Positions 50,162 through 59,423 of a stretch of DNA of 64,000 nucleotides are shown here, in pieces; the stretch's first letter is position 1, and every line of letters starts with the position of its first letter. The DNA is from Fodinibacter sp963800505. Its GTDB lineage: Bacteria; Actinomycetota; Actinomycetes; Actinomycetales; Dermatophilaceae. The notes under the pieces are model-generated. The model saw nothing but the letters and a program-made list of their open reading frames with translations. It searched no databases and was not told the DNA's origin. A program made the position numbers and the translations under genes. The stretch is from positions 75,015-139,014 of the forward strand of contig CAWDBL010000032.1 in the NCBI GenBank assembly GCA_963800505.1, written 5' to 3'.

Positions 50162-51787
50162 GTGTCATCAGCACCAGCGCGGACCGCGCCCCCCGTCTAC
50201 CCCGACAAGATCGACGGGGCGGTCCTGAAGATCGCCGGTGTCGTCGTGCTCGGCGCCATCATGTCGATCCTCGACATCACCGTCGTCAACGTGGCCCTGC
50301 CCACCTTCCAGACCGAGTTCGGCACGCCGGAAGCCCCGCTGCTCTACTCCACCGTCACCTGGACGGTCATCGCCTACACGCTGGCGCTGGCCATGGTCAT
50401 CCCGCTCACCGGCTGGGCGGCCGACCGGTTCGGCACCAAGCGCCTCTACATGACCGCGCTGCTGCTCTTCACGCTCGGCTCGGTGCTGTGCGCCACGGCC
50501 AGCTCGATCGGCATGCTCATCGGCTTCCGCTTCCTGCAGGGTCTCGGTGGCGGCATGCTCATGCCGCTCGGCATGACGATCATGACCCGCGCGGCCGGCC
50601 CGGCCCGGATGGGCCGCCTGATGGCCATCCTGGGCGTGCCGATGCTGCTCGGCCCGATCTTCGGCCCCATCCTCGGCGGCTACCTGATCGACAACTACTC
50701 CTGGCACTGGATCTTCCTGATCAACGTGCCGATCGGCATCGCCGCGATCACCTACGCCTTCTTCGTGCTGGCGTCCGACCGCCCCACGCCGAGCGAGTCC
50801 TTCGACTGGGTCGGCGCGGCCCTGATGTCGCCCGGCCTGGCGATGTTCCTCTACGGCGTCTCCTCGATCCCCGGCGAGGGCACCTTCTTCTCGTTCAAGG
50901 TCATCTTCTGGGGCACCCTGGGCCTGCTGATGATCGCGACGTTCGTGTTCTGGAGCTTCCGCGCCACGCACCCGCTGCTCGACCTGCGGCTGTTCCGCAA
51001 CCGCAACCTCTCGGTGTCGGTGATCACGATGGCGCTGTTCGCCGCGGCGTTCTTCGGCGGGCTGCTGCTCGTGCCCACCTACTTCCAGCAGGTGCGCGGC
51101 GAGACCCCGCTGCAGGCCGGCTGGCTGATGGCCGTGCAGGGCCTCGGCGCGATGGTCACGATGCCCATCGCCGGCGCGCTCACCGACAAGCTTCCGGTCG
51201 GCCGCATCGTGCCGTTCGGGCTGGTGGCCATCATCGGCGGCATGTTCGCGCTGACCCAGATCACCGCCACCACGCCCTACACCTACATCCTCCCGGTCCT
51301 GTTCATCATGGGCCTGGGCATGGGCGCCACGATGATGCCGCTGATGACCTCGGCCCTGAAGACGCTGAAGTCGCACGACGTCGCCCGCGGGTCGACGCTG
51401 CTCAACATCAGCCAGCAGGTCGCCTCGTCGATCGGTGTGGCGATCATGTCGGTCGTGCTCACCAACGGCCTCAAGAACGACCCGCTGCTCAAGGCGTCGA
51501 CGGCCTTCAACGAGGCGACCGCCGGCGTCAAGGACCCCGCGCAGCTCGGCGCCATCGCGGCGAGGTTCCCCGAGGTCGCCGCACTGCTCGCCAAGGGCCA
51601 GGAGGTGCTGATGGCCGCCGTGCACGAGGCGATGGCCATGGCCTTCGCCAACACCTTCTGGGTGGCTGCGATCCTGTTGTCGCTCACCTTGATCCCGGCC
51701 TACTTCCTGCCGCGCAAGCACGAGGAGTCGCACCTGCTCGACGATGCGTCCGCCGACGACGTCGCCTCCACGGTGATGCTGCACTGA
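50162..51787 (+). CDS. DHA2-family MFS multidrug exporter (EmrB/QacA type, 14 TM)
   Basis: The 541-aa protein has fourteen predicted helices. Motif D1-like MSILDITVVNVALP (about 36-49) and motif A GWAADRFGTKRLYM (about 84-97) mark the DHA2 drug:H+ antiporters, as does motif C in GVPMLLGPIFGPILGGYL (about 157-174). GTG 50162 has GGAG 5-6 nt upstream. No TetR/MarR gene is adjacent; the upstream region has a CTGCTAGCAG palindrome (50009-50018) that might be an operator. Substrate cannot be predicted. A 14-bp hairpin follows. Confidence 0.93.
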   Translation: MSSAPARTAPPVYPDKIDGAVLKIAGVVVLGAIMSILDITVVNVALPTFQTEFGTPEAPLLYSTVTWTVIAYTLALAMVIPLTGWAADRFGTKRLYMTALLLFTLGSVLCATASSIGMLIGFRFLQGLGGGMLMPLGMTIMTRAAGPARMGRLMAILGVPMLLGPIFGPILGGYLIDNYSWHWIFLINVPIGIAAITYAFFVLASDRPTPSESFDWVGAALMSPGLAMFLYGVSSIPGEGTFFSFKVIFWGTLGLLMIATFVFWSFRATHPLLDLRLFRNRNLSVSVITMALFAAAFFGGLLLVPTYFQQVRGETPLQAGWLMAVQGLGAMVTMPIAGALTDKLPVGRIVPFGLVAIIGGMFALTQITATTPYTYILPVLFIMGLGMGATMMPLMTSALKTLKSHDVARGSTLLNISQQVASSIGVAIMSVVLTNGLKNDPLLKASTAFNEATAGVKDPAQLGAIAARFPEVAALLAKGQEVLMAAVHEAMAMAFANTFWVAAILLSLTLIPAYFLPRKHEESHLLDDASADDVASTVMLH

Positions 51788-51805
51788 GGCCCTCACGTCC
51801 CAGAC

Positions 51806-51841
51806 CGGATGCCGGTCCCGCACCTGTGGGACCGGCATCCG
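51806..51841 (+). terminator. 14-bp hairpin after MFS exporter
   Basis: Arms 51806-51819 and 51828-51841 are complementary with an 8-nt loop, 19 bp past the exporter stop. It also lies just before the P1 peptidase start (GTG 51855), so termination and initiation are closely packed. Confidence 0.75.
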
Positions 51842-51854
51842 TCATGCTGGGCCC

Positions 51855-52880
51855 GTGCACCCCGGACCCCATGACGCCATCACCGACGTCGACGGCGTGC
51901 GCGTCGGCCACACCACCCGTGACGAGCCGGGCTGGCTCACCGGGGTGACGGTGGTCGTGCCGCCACCGGCGACCGTCGGCGGCATCGACGTGCGCGGTGG
52001 CGGCCCGGGCACCCGCGAGACCGACCTGCTCGACCCGCGCAACCTGGTCTCCGCCGTGGATGCCGTGGTGCTCGCAGGTGGCAGTGCCTTCGGGCTGTCG
52101 GCCGCCGACGGGGTGGCGGCCGCGGTGTACGAGGCCGGCGCCGGCTGGCCGGTCGGGCCGCAGCCGCACGAGCGGGTGCCGATCGTTCCGGCGGCGATCC
52201 TGTTCGACCTCGGCCGAGGAGGCTCCTGGCGGCACTCCCCCGGGCCGGCCGACGGCGCTGCTGCCTACCGCGCTGCTGCCGGTGGCCCGGTGGCCTCGGG
52301 CTCGGTGGGGGCCGGCACCGGGGCGCGGACCGGCGGCCTGCGTGGCGGGGTGGGCACGGCATCCGCGGTGCTCGCCTCGGGGGCGACGGTGGGGGCGCTC
52401 GTCGTCGTCAACGCGGTGGGCGCGGCGTTCGGTGCGGACGGGCGGATGTTCGCGGCGCACCTCGCTCTTGACGACACCTTGCCGGCCCCGGATGCCGAGC
52501 GCGCGGGTGCCTACTGGGCGGCTGTGGCGGAGGAGGCTGAACAGCTGCGGGCGGGCGTCGCCACCACGCTGGCCGTCGTGGCGACCGACGTGACACTGAC
52601 CAAGGCCGGGTGCCAGAAGCTCGCCGGCGTGGCCCACGACGGCTTCGCGCGGGCCCTGTCGCCGGTGCACACCGCCTACGACGGCGACACGGCGTTCGCT
52701 TTGGCCACCGGCGCCCGGGCGGCCGTCACCGGCATCGACGAGGTCGAGCTGCAGACCGCGGCCGCCGACTGCGTGTCGCTCGCGATCGTGCGGGCGGTGC
52801 TGGCCGCCACCTCGGTCGACCGCACCGCCGACGGCGGCGTGGCCCTGCCGTCGTACCGCGACGCGCTCACCAGCTCGTGA
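51855..52880 (+). CDS. P1/DmpA-family (S58) autoprocessing peptidase
   Basis: The 341-aa protein has DAITDVDGVRVGHTTRD at the start, VVLAGGSAFGLSAADGV (about 73-89), and a Gly-rich SVGAGTGARTGGLRGGVG (about 154-171) before the region where DmpA-type aminopeptidases self-cleave to expose an N-terminal Ser/Thr. The C-terminal DCVSLAIVRAVLAATS is typical. It is probably a beta-peptidyl or L-aminopeptidase / amidase. GTG 51855 follows CATGCT by 6 nt, compatible with a leaderless start. It ends 66 bp from convergent guaB, with a palindrome between. Confidence 0.88.
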   Translation: MHPGPHDAITDVDGVRVGHTTRDEPGWLTGVTVVVPPPATVGGIDVRGGGPGTRETDLLDPRNLVSAVDAVVLAGGSAFGLSAADGVAAAVYEAGAGWPVGPQPHERVPIVPAAILFDLGRGGSWRHSPGPADGAAAYRAAAGGPVASGSVGAGTGARTGGLRGGVGTASAVLASGATVGALVVVNAVGAAFGADGRMFAAHLALDDTLPAPDAERAGAYWAAVAEEAEQLRAGVATTLAVVATDVTLTKAGCQKLAGVAHDGFARALSPVHTAYDGDTAFALATGARAAVTGIDEVELQTAAADCVSLAIVRAVLAATSVDRTADGGVALPSYRDALTSS

Positions 52881-52887
52881 CCGCGGC

Positions 52888-52927
52888 GAGCGCGGAAGTG
52901 GTTGCCCCAGCGACCATTTCCGCACTC
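52888..52927. repeat. TGGTTGCC-core palindrome, copy 3
   Basis: The arms GAGCGCGGAAGTGGTTG and its complement differ at 3 of 17 positions, around the core TGGTTGCCCCAGCGACCA shared with 39563 and 43178. It lies between the convergent P1 peptidase and guaB. Confidence 0.75.
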
Positions 52928-52945
52928 ACGCCGAGGTGAGCCGAC

Positions 52946-54535
52946 TCAGCCGGAGTAGTTGGGTGCCTCGACGATGCCGGTGATGTCGTGCGGGTGCGAC
53001 TCGCGCAGCCCGGCTGTGGTGATGCGGATGAAGCGGCCCTTGGCCTTGAGCTCGGGCACGGTGCGCGCGCCGACGTAGAACATCGACTGGTGCAGGCCAC
53101 CCACGAGCTGGTGGGCCACGGCACCGACCGGGCCGCGGTAGGCGACCTGGCCCTCGATGCCCTCGGGAACGATCTTGTCGTCGGAGGTGACGTCGGCCTG
53201 GAAGTAGCGGTCCCTGGAGTAGGACTTCTTGCCCCGTGAGCTCATCGCCCCGAGCGAGCCCATGCCGCGGTAGGCCTTGAACTGCTTGCCGTTGATGAAG
53301 ACCAGCTCGCCCGGCGACTCCTCGCAGCCGGCGAGCAGCGAGCCGACCATGACGGTGTCGGCGCCGGCCACCAGCGCCTTGGCGATGTCCCCGGAGTACT
53401 GCAGGCCTCCGTCGCCGATGAGCGGCACGCCGGCGGGGGCGCAGGCCAGCGAGGCCTGGTAGATGGCGGTCACCTGCGGCACGCCGACACCGGCGACGAC
53501 GCGGGTGGTGCAGATCGACCCCGGCCCGACGCCGACCTTGACGGCGTCGACCCCGGCATCGATGAGCGCCTGGGCGCCAGCACGGGTTGCGACATTGCCG
53601 CCGATGACCTGCACGTGCTTCGTGGCGGGGTCCTTCTTGACCCGCTCGACCATCTCGAGCAGCAGGCGGGCGTGGCCGTGGGCGGTGTCGACGACGAGCA
53701 CGTCGACCCCGGCGTCGATCAGGGTGGTGGCGCGCTGCCAGGCCTCGCCGAAGTAGCCGACCGCGGCGCCCACGAGGAGGCGGCCGTCGGCATCCTTGCT
53801 CGCGTCGGGGAACTGCTCGGACTTCACGAAGTCCTTGACGGTGATCAGCCCGCTGAGCCGGCCCTCGTCGTCGATGATCGGCAGCCGCTCGCGCTTGTGC
53901 TGGCGCAGCAGCACCGTCGCCTCGTCGTGGCCGATGCCGACGTGGCCGGTGATGAGCGGCATCGGGGTCATGACGTCGCGCACCAGCGTGTCGCTCCACT
54001 CGGCGACCGGGGTGAAGCGCAGGTCGCGGTTGGTGACGATGCCGAGCAGGTGGTTGCCGTCGTCGACGACCGGGAGCCCGGACACGCGGTAGCGGCCGCA
54101 GATGTCGTCGAGGTCCTCGAGGCTGGCGTCGGGGCCGATGGTGACCGGGTTGGAGATCATGCCGGTCTGGGTGCGCTTGACGAGGTCGACCTGGTAGGCC
54201 TGGTCCTCGATCGACAGGTTGCGGTGCAGGATGCCGATGCCGCCGTGCCGGGCCATCGCGATCGCCATCCGGGCCTCGGTGACGGTGTCCATGGCGGCCG
54301 AGATCAGCGGCACCTTGATCGAGATCTCGCGGGTGAGCCGGGCGGTGGTGTCGACCTCGCTCGGGATGACGTCGGTCTCGCCGGGCTGCAGCAGCACGTC
54401 GTCGTAGGTCAGGCCCAGCTCGGCGAAGGGCGAGGCCGCCGCGGGCTCCGCGGTGGTCGCCACCACCGCGGGCGTGGGCACGGCCGCCACCTGGTCGTCG
54501 TGGGTGGTGCTGGTCTCGTCGAGTCCGAGGCTCAT
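52946..54535 (-). CDS. guaB: IMP dehydrogenase
   Basis: The 529-aa protein has two CBS domains (about 120-240, e.g. VMTPMPLITGHVGIG, GLITVKDFVKSEQFPDA) inserted in the barrel. The catalytic loop GVGPGSICTTRVVAGVG holds the Cys, and YRGMGSLGAMSSRGKKSYSR is the flap with Arg/Tyr. It oxidises IMP to XMP, feeding GuaA, and is a GTP-pool control point. ATG 54535 follows a strong TAGAAT box by 6 nt. The first 40 residues (Ala/Val/Thr-rich) are an actinobacterial extension. It converges with the P1 peptidase and diverges from the whiB-family gene. Confidence 0.97.
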   Translation of the reverse strand: MSLGLDETSTTHDDQVAAVPTPAVVATTAEPAAASPFAELGLTYDDVLLQPGETDVIPSEVDTTARLTREISIKVPLISAAMDTVTEARMAIAMARHGGIGILHRNLSIEDQAYQVDLVKRTQTGMISNPVTIGPDASLEDLDDICGRYRVSGLPVVDDGNHLLGIVTNRDLRFTPVAEWSDTLVRDVMTPMPLITGHVGIGHDEATVLLRQHKRERLPIIDDEGRLSGLITVKDFVKSEQFPDASKDADGRLLVGAAVGYFGEAWQRATTLIDAGVDVLVVDTAHGHARLLLEMVERVKKDPATKHVQVIGGNVATRAGAQALIDAGVDAVKVGVGPGSICTTRVVAGVGVPQVTAIYQASLACAPAGVPLIGDGGLQYSGDIAKALVAGADTVMVGSLLAGCEESPGELVFINGKQFKAYRGMGSLGAMSSRGKKSYSRDRYFQADVTSDDKIVPEGIEGQVAYRGPVGAVAHQLVGGLHQSMFYVGARTVPELKAKGRFIRITTAGLRESHPHDITGIVEAPNYSG

Positions 54536-54541
54536 CGCCCG

Positions 54542-54547
54542 ATTCTA
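54542..54547 (-). promoter_or_regulatory. guaB: TAGAAT -10 box of guaB, leaderless
   Basis: On the minus strand, TAGAAT (one mismatch from TATAAT) ends 6 nt before ATG 54535. A second short palindrome, TTCCGTA-GG-TACGGAA, lies upstream at 54645-54660 between guaB and the whiB-family gene. Confidence 0.65.
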
Positions 54548-54804
54548 CGTGGTCGCACGCCCGTCGCCGTCACTCACCCGAGGCCGTGGCCGGGCGCGCC
54601 CCCGACCGGGCCGCAGGTCCGCTTCCCGCCGCGCAGCCTTCGGATTCCGTAGGTACGGAAAGCCTGAGGTCAGCAGCGGTTTTGGGGTGCGGATGAGGCA
54701 CTTGACCAAGCCTTTACCAAAGGATTGCCCACCCCCTACCAAGCCGAACTTACCGTGATGATCTGGCCGCTCAGGGAGTGGCAGCGAGATTTGTGGAGGT
54801 ACAC

Positions 54805-55095
54805 ATGGCCGAGATCACCCGGCTCCCGGGTCCCGTGGCCGACCTGTGGGACTGGCAGCTCGAGGGAGCCTGTCGTCGCGTGGGTCCGGAGGTGTTCTTC
54901 CACCCCGAGGGCGAACGCGGCAGCAAGCGCCGCACCCGCGCCAGCGCGGCCAAGGAGATCTGCCTGGCCTGCCCGGTGCTGCAGCAGTGTCGCAGCCACG
55001 CGTTGTCGGTGCGAGAGCCGTACGGCGTCTGGGGCGGACTCACCGAGGACGAGCGCGAGACGGTCTACGCCCGCGCCCGGCACATCGCGTCCTGA
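54805..55095 (+). CDS. whiD: WhiB-family Fe-S transcription regulator, WhiD/WhiB3-like
   Basis: The 96-aa protein carries four cluster Cys at 23, 53, 56 and 62 (C...CxxCx5C) and the G(V/I)WGG turn EPYGVWGGLTEDERE. LPGPVADLWDWQLEGACR and FFHPEGERG match WhiB3/WhiD rather than WhiB1 or WhiB2. It should bind a 4Fe-4S cluster sensitive to O2/NO and partner the primary sigma factor. GGAGG lies 6 nt before ATG 54805. The 270-bp upstream region has no clear consensus promoter; TACCGT at 54751 is a weak candidate. Its neighbours (guaB, groEL) match the whiB3 locus of M. tuberculosis. Confidence 0.93.
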   Translation: MAEITRLPGPVADLWDWQLEGACRRVGPEVFFHPEGERGSKRRTRASAAKEICLACPVLQQCRSHALSVREPYGVWGGLTEDERETVYARARHIAS

Positions 55096-55098
55096 CCC

Positions 55099-55122
55099 GG
55101 TGACCGCCCCGCGGCGGTCACC
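55099..55122 (+). terminator. 10-bp perfect hairpin after whiD
   Basis: GGTGACCGCC-CCGC-GGCGGTCACC is a perfect 10-bp stem with a 4-nt loop, 3 bp past the whiD-like stop. Confidence 0.75.
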
Positions 55123-55156
55123 CCACCAGACCCGGGGGCGAGAGGCAGTTCGGGTC

Positions 55157-55214
55157 GCAGGACGTCCCGACCGGTGGGTGACAGCGACGTCATCCACCGG
55201 CCAGGATGTCCTGC
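55157..55214. repeat. 21-bp imperfect inverted repeat before S4 gene
   Basis: Left arm 55157-55177 (GCAGGACGTCCCGACCGG start) and right arm to 55214 match with about three mismatches over 21 bp, around a 15-nt middle. It lies between the whiD terminator and the S4 gene promoter. Confidence 0.6.
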
Positions 55215-55244
55215 GGTCCGGACAGCACGCGAGCCCGCCCGGCG

Positions 55245-55250
55245 TAGCCT
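55245..55250 (+). promoter_or_regulatory. TAGCCT -10 box of S4 gene, leaderless
   Basis: TAGCCT-GACCCG-GTG: the box ends 6 nt before GTG 55257, with the same spacer as guaB3. Confidence 0.55.
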
Positions 55251-55256
55251 GACCCG

Positions 55257-55481
55257 GTGAGTGCCCCCCTCGACGTCCCGATCCGTGGCGAGTCCATCCG
55301 CCTGGGCCAGCTGCTGAAGCTGGCCGGTGTGGTCGACGACGGGGCGATGGCCCGCGAGGTCATCGAGCGTGGCGTGGTCGCCGTCAACGGCGAGGTCGAC
55401 ACTCGGCGTGGCCGCCAGGTGCGCCCGGGTGACGTGGTCACCGTCGAGGCCGAGACCATCCACGTGACCGCCGAGTCCTGA
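55257..55481 (+). CDS. S4 RNA-binding domain protein (YbcJ/RlbA-like)
   Basis: This 74-aa single S4 domain (RLGQLLKLAGVVDDGAMAREVIERG then VVAVNGEVDTRRGRQVRPGD in pieces) binds structured RNA. Stand-alone members include YbcJ, and HSP15-like proteins are related. Role here is unknown, perhaps ribosome or tRNA handling during stress given adjacency to groEL. GTG 55257 has a leaderless-type -10. It converges with groEL across a repeat-rich 305-bp gap. Confidence 0.88.
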   Translation: MSAPLDVPIRGESIRLGQLLKLAGVVDDGAMAREVIERGVVAVNGEVDTRRGRQVRPGDVVTVEAETIHVTAES

Positions 55482-55484
55482 CCA

Positions 55485-55738
55485 CACACGCGGCGGATGC
55501 CGCCCGCTCTCGGTGAGCGGCCGGCATCCGGGCTGGGTCTTTGCTCCCGGCTCGGGTCCTTGCTCCCGGCTCGGGTCGCTGCTCCCGGCTCGGGTCCTTG
55601 CTCCGCTTGCGCGCTGCTGCAGCAGCGCACGACCGGAGTAGGAGCACACATCGGGAGCAAGGACCCGACCCTGACTGCGCGGGAACCGGGCTCACACGCA
55701 GCGGATGCCGCCCGCTCTCGGTGAGCGGACGGCATCCG
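55485..55738. repeat. Repeat mosaic between S4 gene and groEL
   Basis: Two 46-bp hairpin units (55485-55530 and 55693-55738, 44/46 identical, same orientation) frame the gap. Between them are three contiguous 19-bp tandem units (55541-55597, consensus TTGCTCCCGGCTCGGGTCC) plus a partial fourth, an 18-bp perfect palindrome GCGCTGCTGCAGCAGCGC (55611-55628) and one inverted copy of the tandem junction (about 55651-55668). The two outer units probably terminate the convergent S4 and groEL transcripts. No ORF is credible inside. Confidence 0.8.
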
Positions 55739-55786
55739 TGGTGGTGCGGGGTGCGTCGGCGAGCCGGCGCCAAGAGGAGCGAGCGG

Positions 55787-57403
<1,617 letters not shown>

Positions 57404-57483
57404 TGCTGTCCTTCGTGATCGGGATGCCGAGGGCGGGCTTGCGCTCCACCGCGGCGGGTTGTCTGTGGTGCACCGGTACCGGA

Positions 57484-57526
57484 CGCGCCCCGGTCACACC
57501 CGGTGGCGGGTGCGCACCGGGGCGCG
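57484..57526 (-). other. Hairpin in the groES-groEL intercistronic region
   Basis: CGCGCCCCGGT (57484-57494) and ACCGGGGCGCG (57516-57526) form 11 perfect base pairs around 21 nt. It may attenuate or process the bicistronic mRNA, setting the GroEL:GroES ratio. Confidence 0.55.
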
Positions 57527-57550
57527 GTCACGGCATACGTGGGGCGTGCG

Positions 57551-57844
57551 TCAGCCGACGACGGCGAGCACGTCACGGGCGGAGAGGATGAGGTACTCCT
57601 CGCCGCCGTGCTTGATCTCGGTGCCGCCGTACTTGCTGTAGATGACGCGGTCGCCGACCTGGACGTCGAGCGGGACGCGGTTGCCCTTGTCGTCGATGCG
57701 GCCGGGGCCGACTGCGAGGACCTCGCCCTCCTGGGGCTTCTCCTTCGCAGTGTCCGGGATGACGAGACCGGACGCGGTCGTCTGCTCGGCCTCGAGGCTC
57801 TTGATGACGATGCGGTCCTCGAGCGGCTTGATGGAAACCGACAC
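57551..57844 (-). CDS. groS: Co-chaperonin GroES
   Basis: The 97-aa protein is complete: SVSIKPLEDRIVIK, the mobile loop around EAEQTTASGLVIPDTAKEKP (about 20-35) and GEVLAVGPGR. GTG 57844 is preceded by GGGGAGGAG. It caps GroEL. It is the first gene of the heat-shock operon, with two CIRCE boxes and a sigma-70-type promoter upstream. Confidence 0.96.
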   Translation of the reverse strand: MSVSIKPLEDRIVIKSLEAEQTTASGLVIPDTAKEKPQEGEVLAVGPGRIDDKGNRVPLDVQVGDRVIYSKYGGTEIKHGGEEYLILSARDVLAVVG

Positions 57845-57941
57845 GGTGTGCTCCTCCCCTGTGGGGTGAGTCGAAGTGGACGGGGACTGCGCTCCCGGGC
57901 CGCTCTCGCCGTCGCGGGGGTCGATCGAGACCCGGGGTGCG

Positions 57942-58017
57942 CTGGCACTCACCGAGGGCGAGTGCCAATGAGGCAAATCTAGGTCGCCCGTTAGCACTCG
58001 GTCAACTCGAGTGCCAG
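57942..58017 (-). promoter_or_regulatory. groESL promoter with two CIRCE (HrcA) operators
   Basis: CIRCE boxes with 9-bp spacers lie at 57942-57968 (TTGGCACTC-N9-GAGTGCCAG on the minus strand) and 57991-58017 (CTGGCACTC-N9-GAGTGCTAA). Between and overlapping them is TTGACC (58000-58005), 18 bp, TAGATT (57976-57981). One operator overlaps -35 and the other lies just after the start region, so HrcA could block both polymerase binding and escape. Confidence 0.85.
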
Positions 58018-58078
58018 TTGCCGGACGTCCGGGCGCCCACTGCGCGTCCGGGATGCGGCTGCCCCGGGAAATGGCAGG

Positions 58079-59326
58079 ATGCCCGCCGTGGATGTCGGCA
58101 CCGTTCGAGCGCTGGGGTCGCCCGACGGTCGGGCGATCCTGCGCAGCCTGCCCGCGTACGACGAGCGCGAGGTGATGCGCCTGCAGGACCGGCTGCGCCG
58201 CGAGGGCCACGACCCCGACTTCGTCGCCGCGCTGCTGACCCAGCAACGCCTGCGGTCGCGGGCCGTCGCCAAGTTCGGCGAGTTCGCCGACGACATGCTC
58301 TACACCGCCGACGGGCTCGAGCAGGCCTCGCGCCTGGAGGTGGCGGCCACCCACGCCGGGCGCTTCTACAACGCCTCGCTCGCGACGGTGCACGACCTCG
58401 GCTGCGGCATCGGGTCGGATGCCGTGGCGATGTCGGCGCTCGGCGTCACCGTGCAGGGGGTCGACATCGACCCGGTCACCGCGGCCATCGCCGACATCAA
58501 CCTGCGCCCGTGGCCGGACTCGCGGGCACGGGTGGGGCTGGCCGAGGAGTTCGAGGGGCCGCGCGACCCGCTGCGCTCGCGGGTCGGGGTGTGGCTCGAC
58601 CCGGCTCGCCGGGTGCCGGGGCTGACCGGCCGGCACGGTCGGATCAAGCGGGTGTTCCGGCTCGACGAGATCCAGCCGACGTGGGAGTTCGTGCTCCAGG
58701 TGGCCACGGCGGTGCCCGCCACGGGTGCCAAGCTCTCGCCCTCGATGCCGCACGACGCCATCCCCCTCGGCACCGAGGCCCAGTGGACCTCGTTCGCCGG
58801 CGAGGTGCTCGAGTGCGCGGTGTGGTGGGGGCCGCTGGCCCAGCGCCCCGGGCGCAGCGCGCGCATCCTGCGCCCGGACCGCTCGCCGGTGGAGGTCGAC
58901 GAGGCGATGGCCGAGCCGGAGATCCCCACGGTCGAGTCGCTGGGCTCGGTCGGTCCGTGGCTCTACGAGCCCGACCGGGCGGTGACCCAGGCCGGGCTGC
59001 TCGGGGCGGTCACCGCGGCGACCCTGGGCAGCGAGGTCGACACCGGGCTGGGCTACGTCGTCAGCGAGGCGCACGTCGACGTGCCGTTCGCCCGGCGCTA
59101 CGCCGTGCGCGAGGTGATGCCGTTCGGTGTGAAGTCGCTGCGGGCCTGGCTGCGCCAGCAGGGCATCACCGGGCTCACCATCAAGAAGCGCGGTGTGCGG
59201 CTCGACGACGACGAGCTGCGCCGCGAGCTGCGGATCGGCCGCAAGGCCGGCGACGGCGCCCAGGCCACCGTCATCCTGACGCGGGTCGCGGGCCAGCAGG
59301 TCGTCCTCGTCGTCGACCCCGTCTGA
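58079..59326 (+). CDS. SAM-dependent methyltransferase with THUMP-like C-terminal domain
   Basis: The 415-aa protein has an N-terminal helical part (about 1-95), then a class I methyltransferase fold with HDLGCGIGSDAVAMSALG (SAM motif I, about 103-120) and GVDIDP. The C-terminal third (about 330-412: VSEAHVDVPFARRY, IKKRGVRLDDDELRREL) matches the THUMP-like domain of RNA-modifying enzymes. It likely methylates tRNA or rRNA. The start may be ATG 58079 or GTG 58088; the latter lies 7 nt after CAGGAT. It diverges from groES and converges with rbsK across repeat copy C. Confidence 0.88.
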   Translation: MPAVDVGTVRALGSPDGRAILRSLPAYDEREVMRLQDRLRREGHDPDFVAALLTQQRLRSRAVAKFGEFADDMLYTADGLEQASRLEVAATHAGRFYNASLATVHDLGCGIGSDAVAMSALGVTVQGVDIDPVTAAIADINLRPWPDSRARVGLAEEFEGPRDPLRSRVGVWLDPARRVPGLTGRHGRIKRVFRLDEIQPTWEFVLQVATAVPATGAKLSPSMPHDAIPLGTEAQWTSFAGEVLECAVWWGPLAQRPGRSARILRPDRSPVEVDEAMAEPEIPTVESLGSVGPWLYEPDRAVTQAGLLGAVTAATLGSEVDTGLGYVVSEAHVDVPFARRYAVREVMPFGVKSLRAWLRQQGITGLTIKKRGVRLDDDELRRELRIGRKAGDGAQATVILTRVAGQQVVLVVDPV

Positions 59327-59340
59327 CTCGCCCCTGCTGT

Positions 59341-59423
59341 TCCTCGACCGTGTAGGGGAGAAGCCGGTCGAGATCGGGGTTCTGCCGCGTGTTGCCCGGC
59401 GTCCGACCTACAAAGTCGGGGAG
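59341..59423. repeat. 83-bp palindromic repeat, copy C, overlapping rbsK 3' end
   Basis: It shares CCTACAAAGTCGGGGAG (right end) and CCGCGTGTTGCCCGGC (middle) with copies A and B. Its right end encodes the last residues and the TAG stop of rbsK on the minus strand (SPTL-stop). It lies between the convergent methyltransferase and ribokinase genes. Confidence 0.8.

Noticed and set aside
54645..54660. TTCCGTA-GG-TACGGAA palindrome as a defined operator
   Set aside because: It is perfect but only 7 bp per arm, with no matched regulator; a partial look-alike (ATTCCGTACGG) before the MFS gene is not enough to call a regulon.
55541..55597. Tandem 19-bp units as a CRISPR array
   Set aside because: The units are contiguous with no spacers, only three full copies, and no cas gene is in the window.
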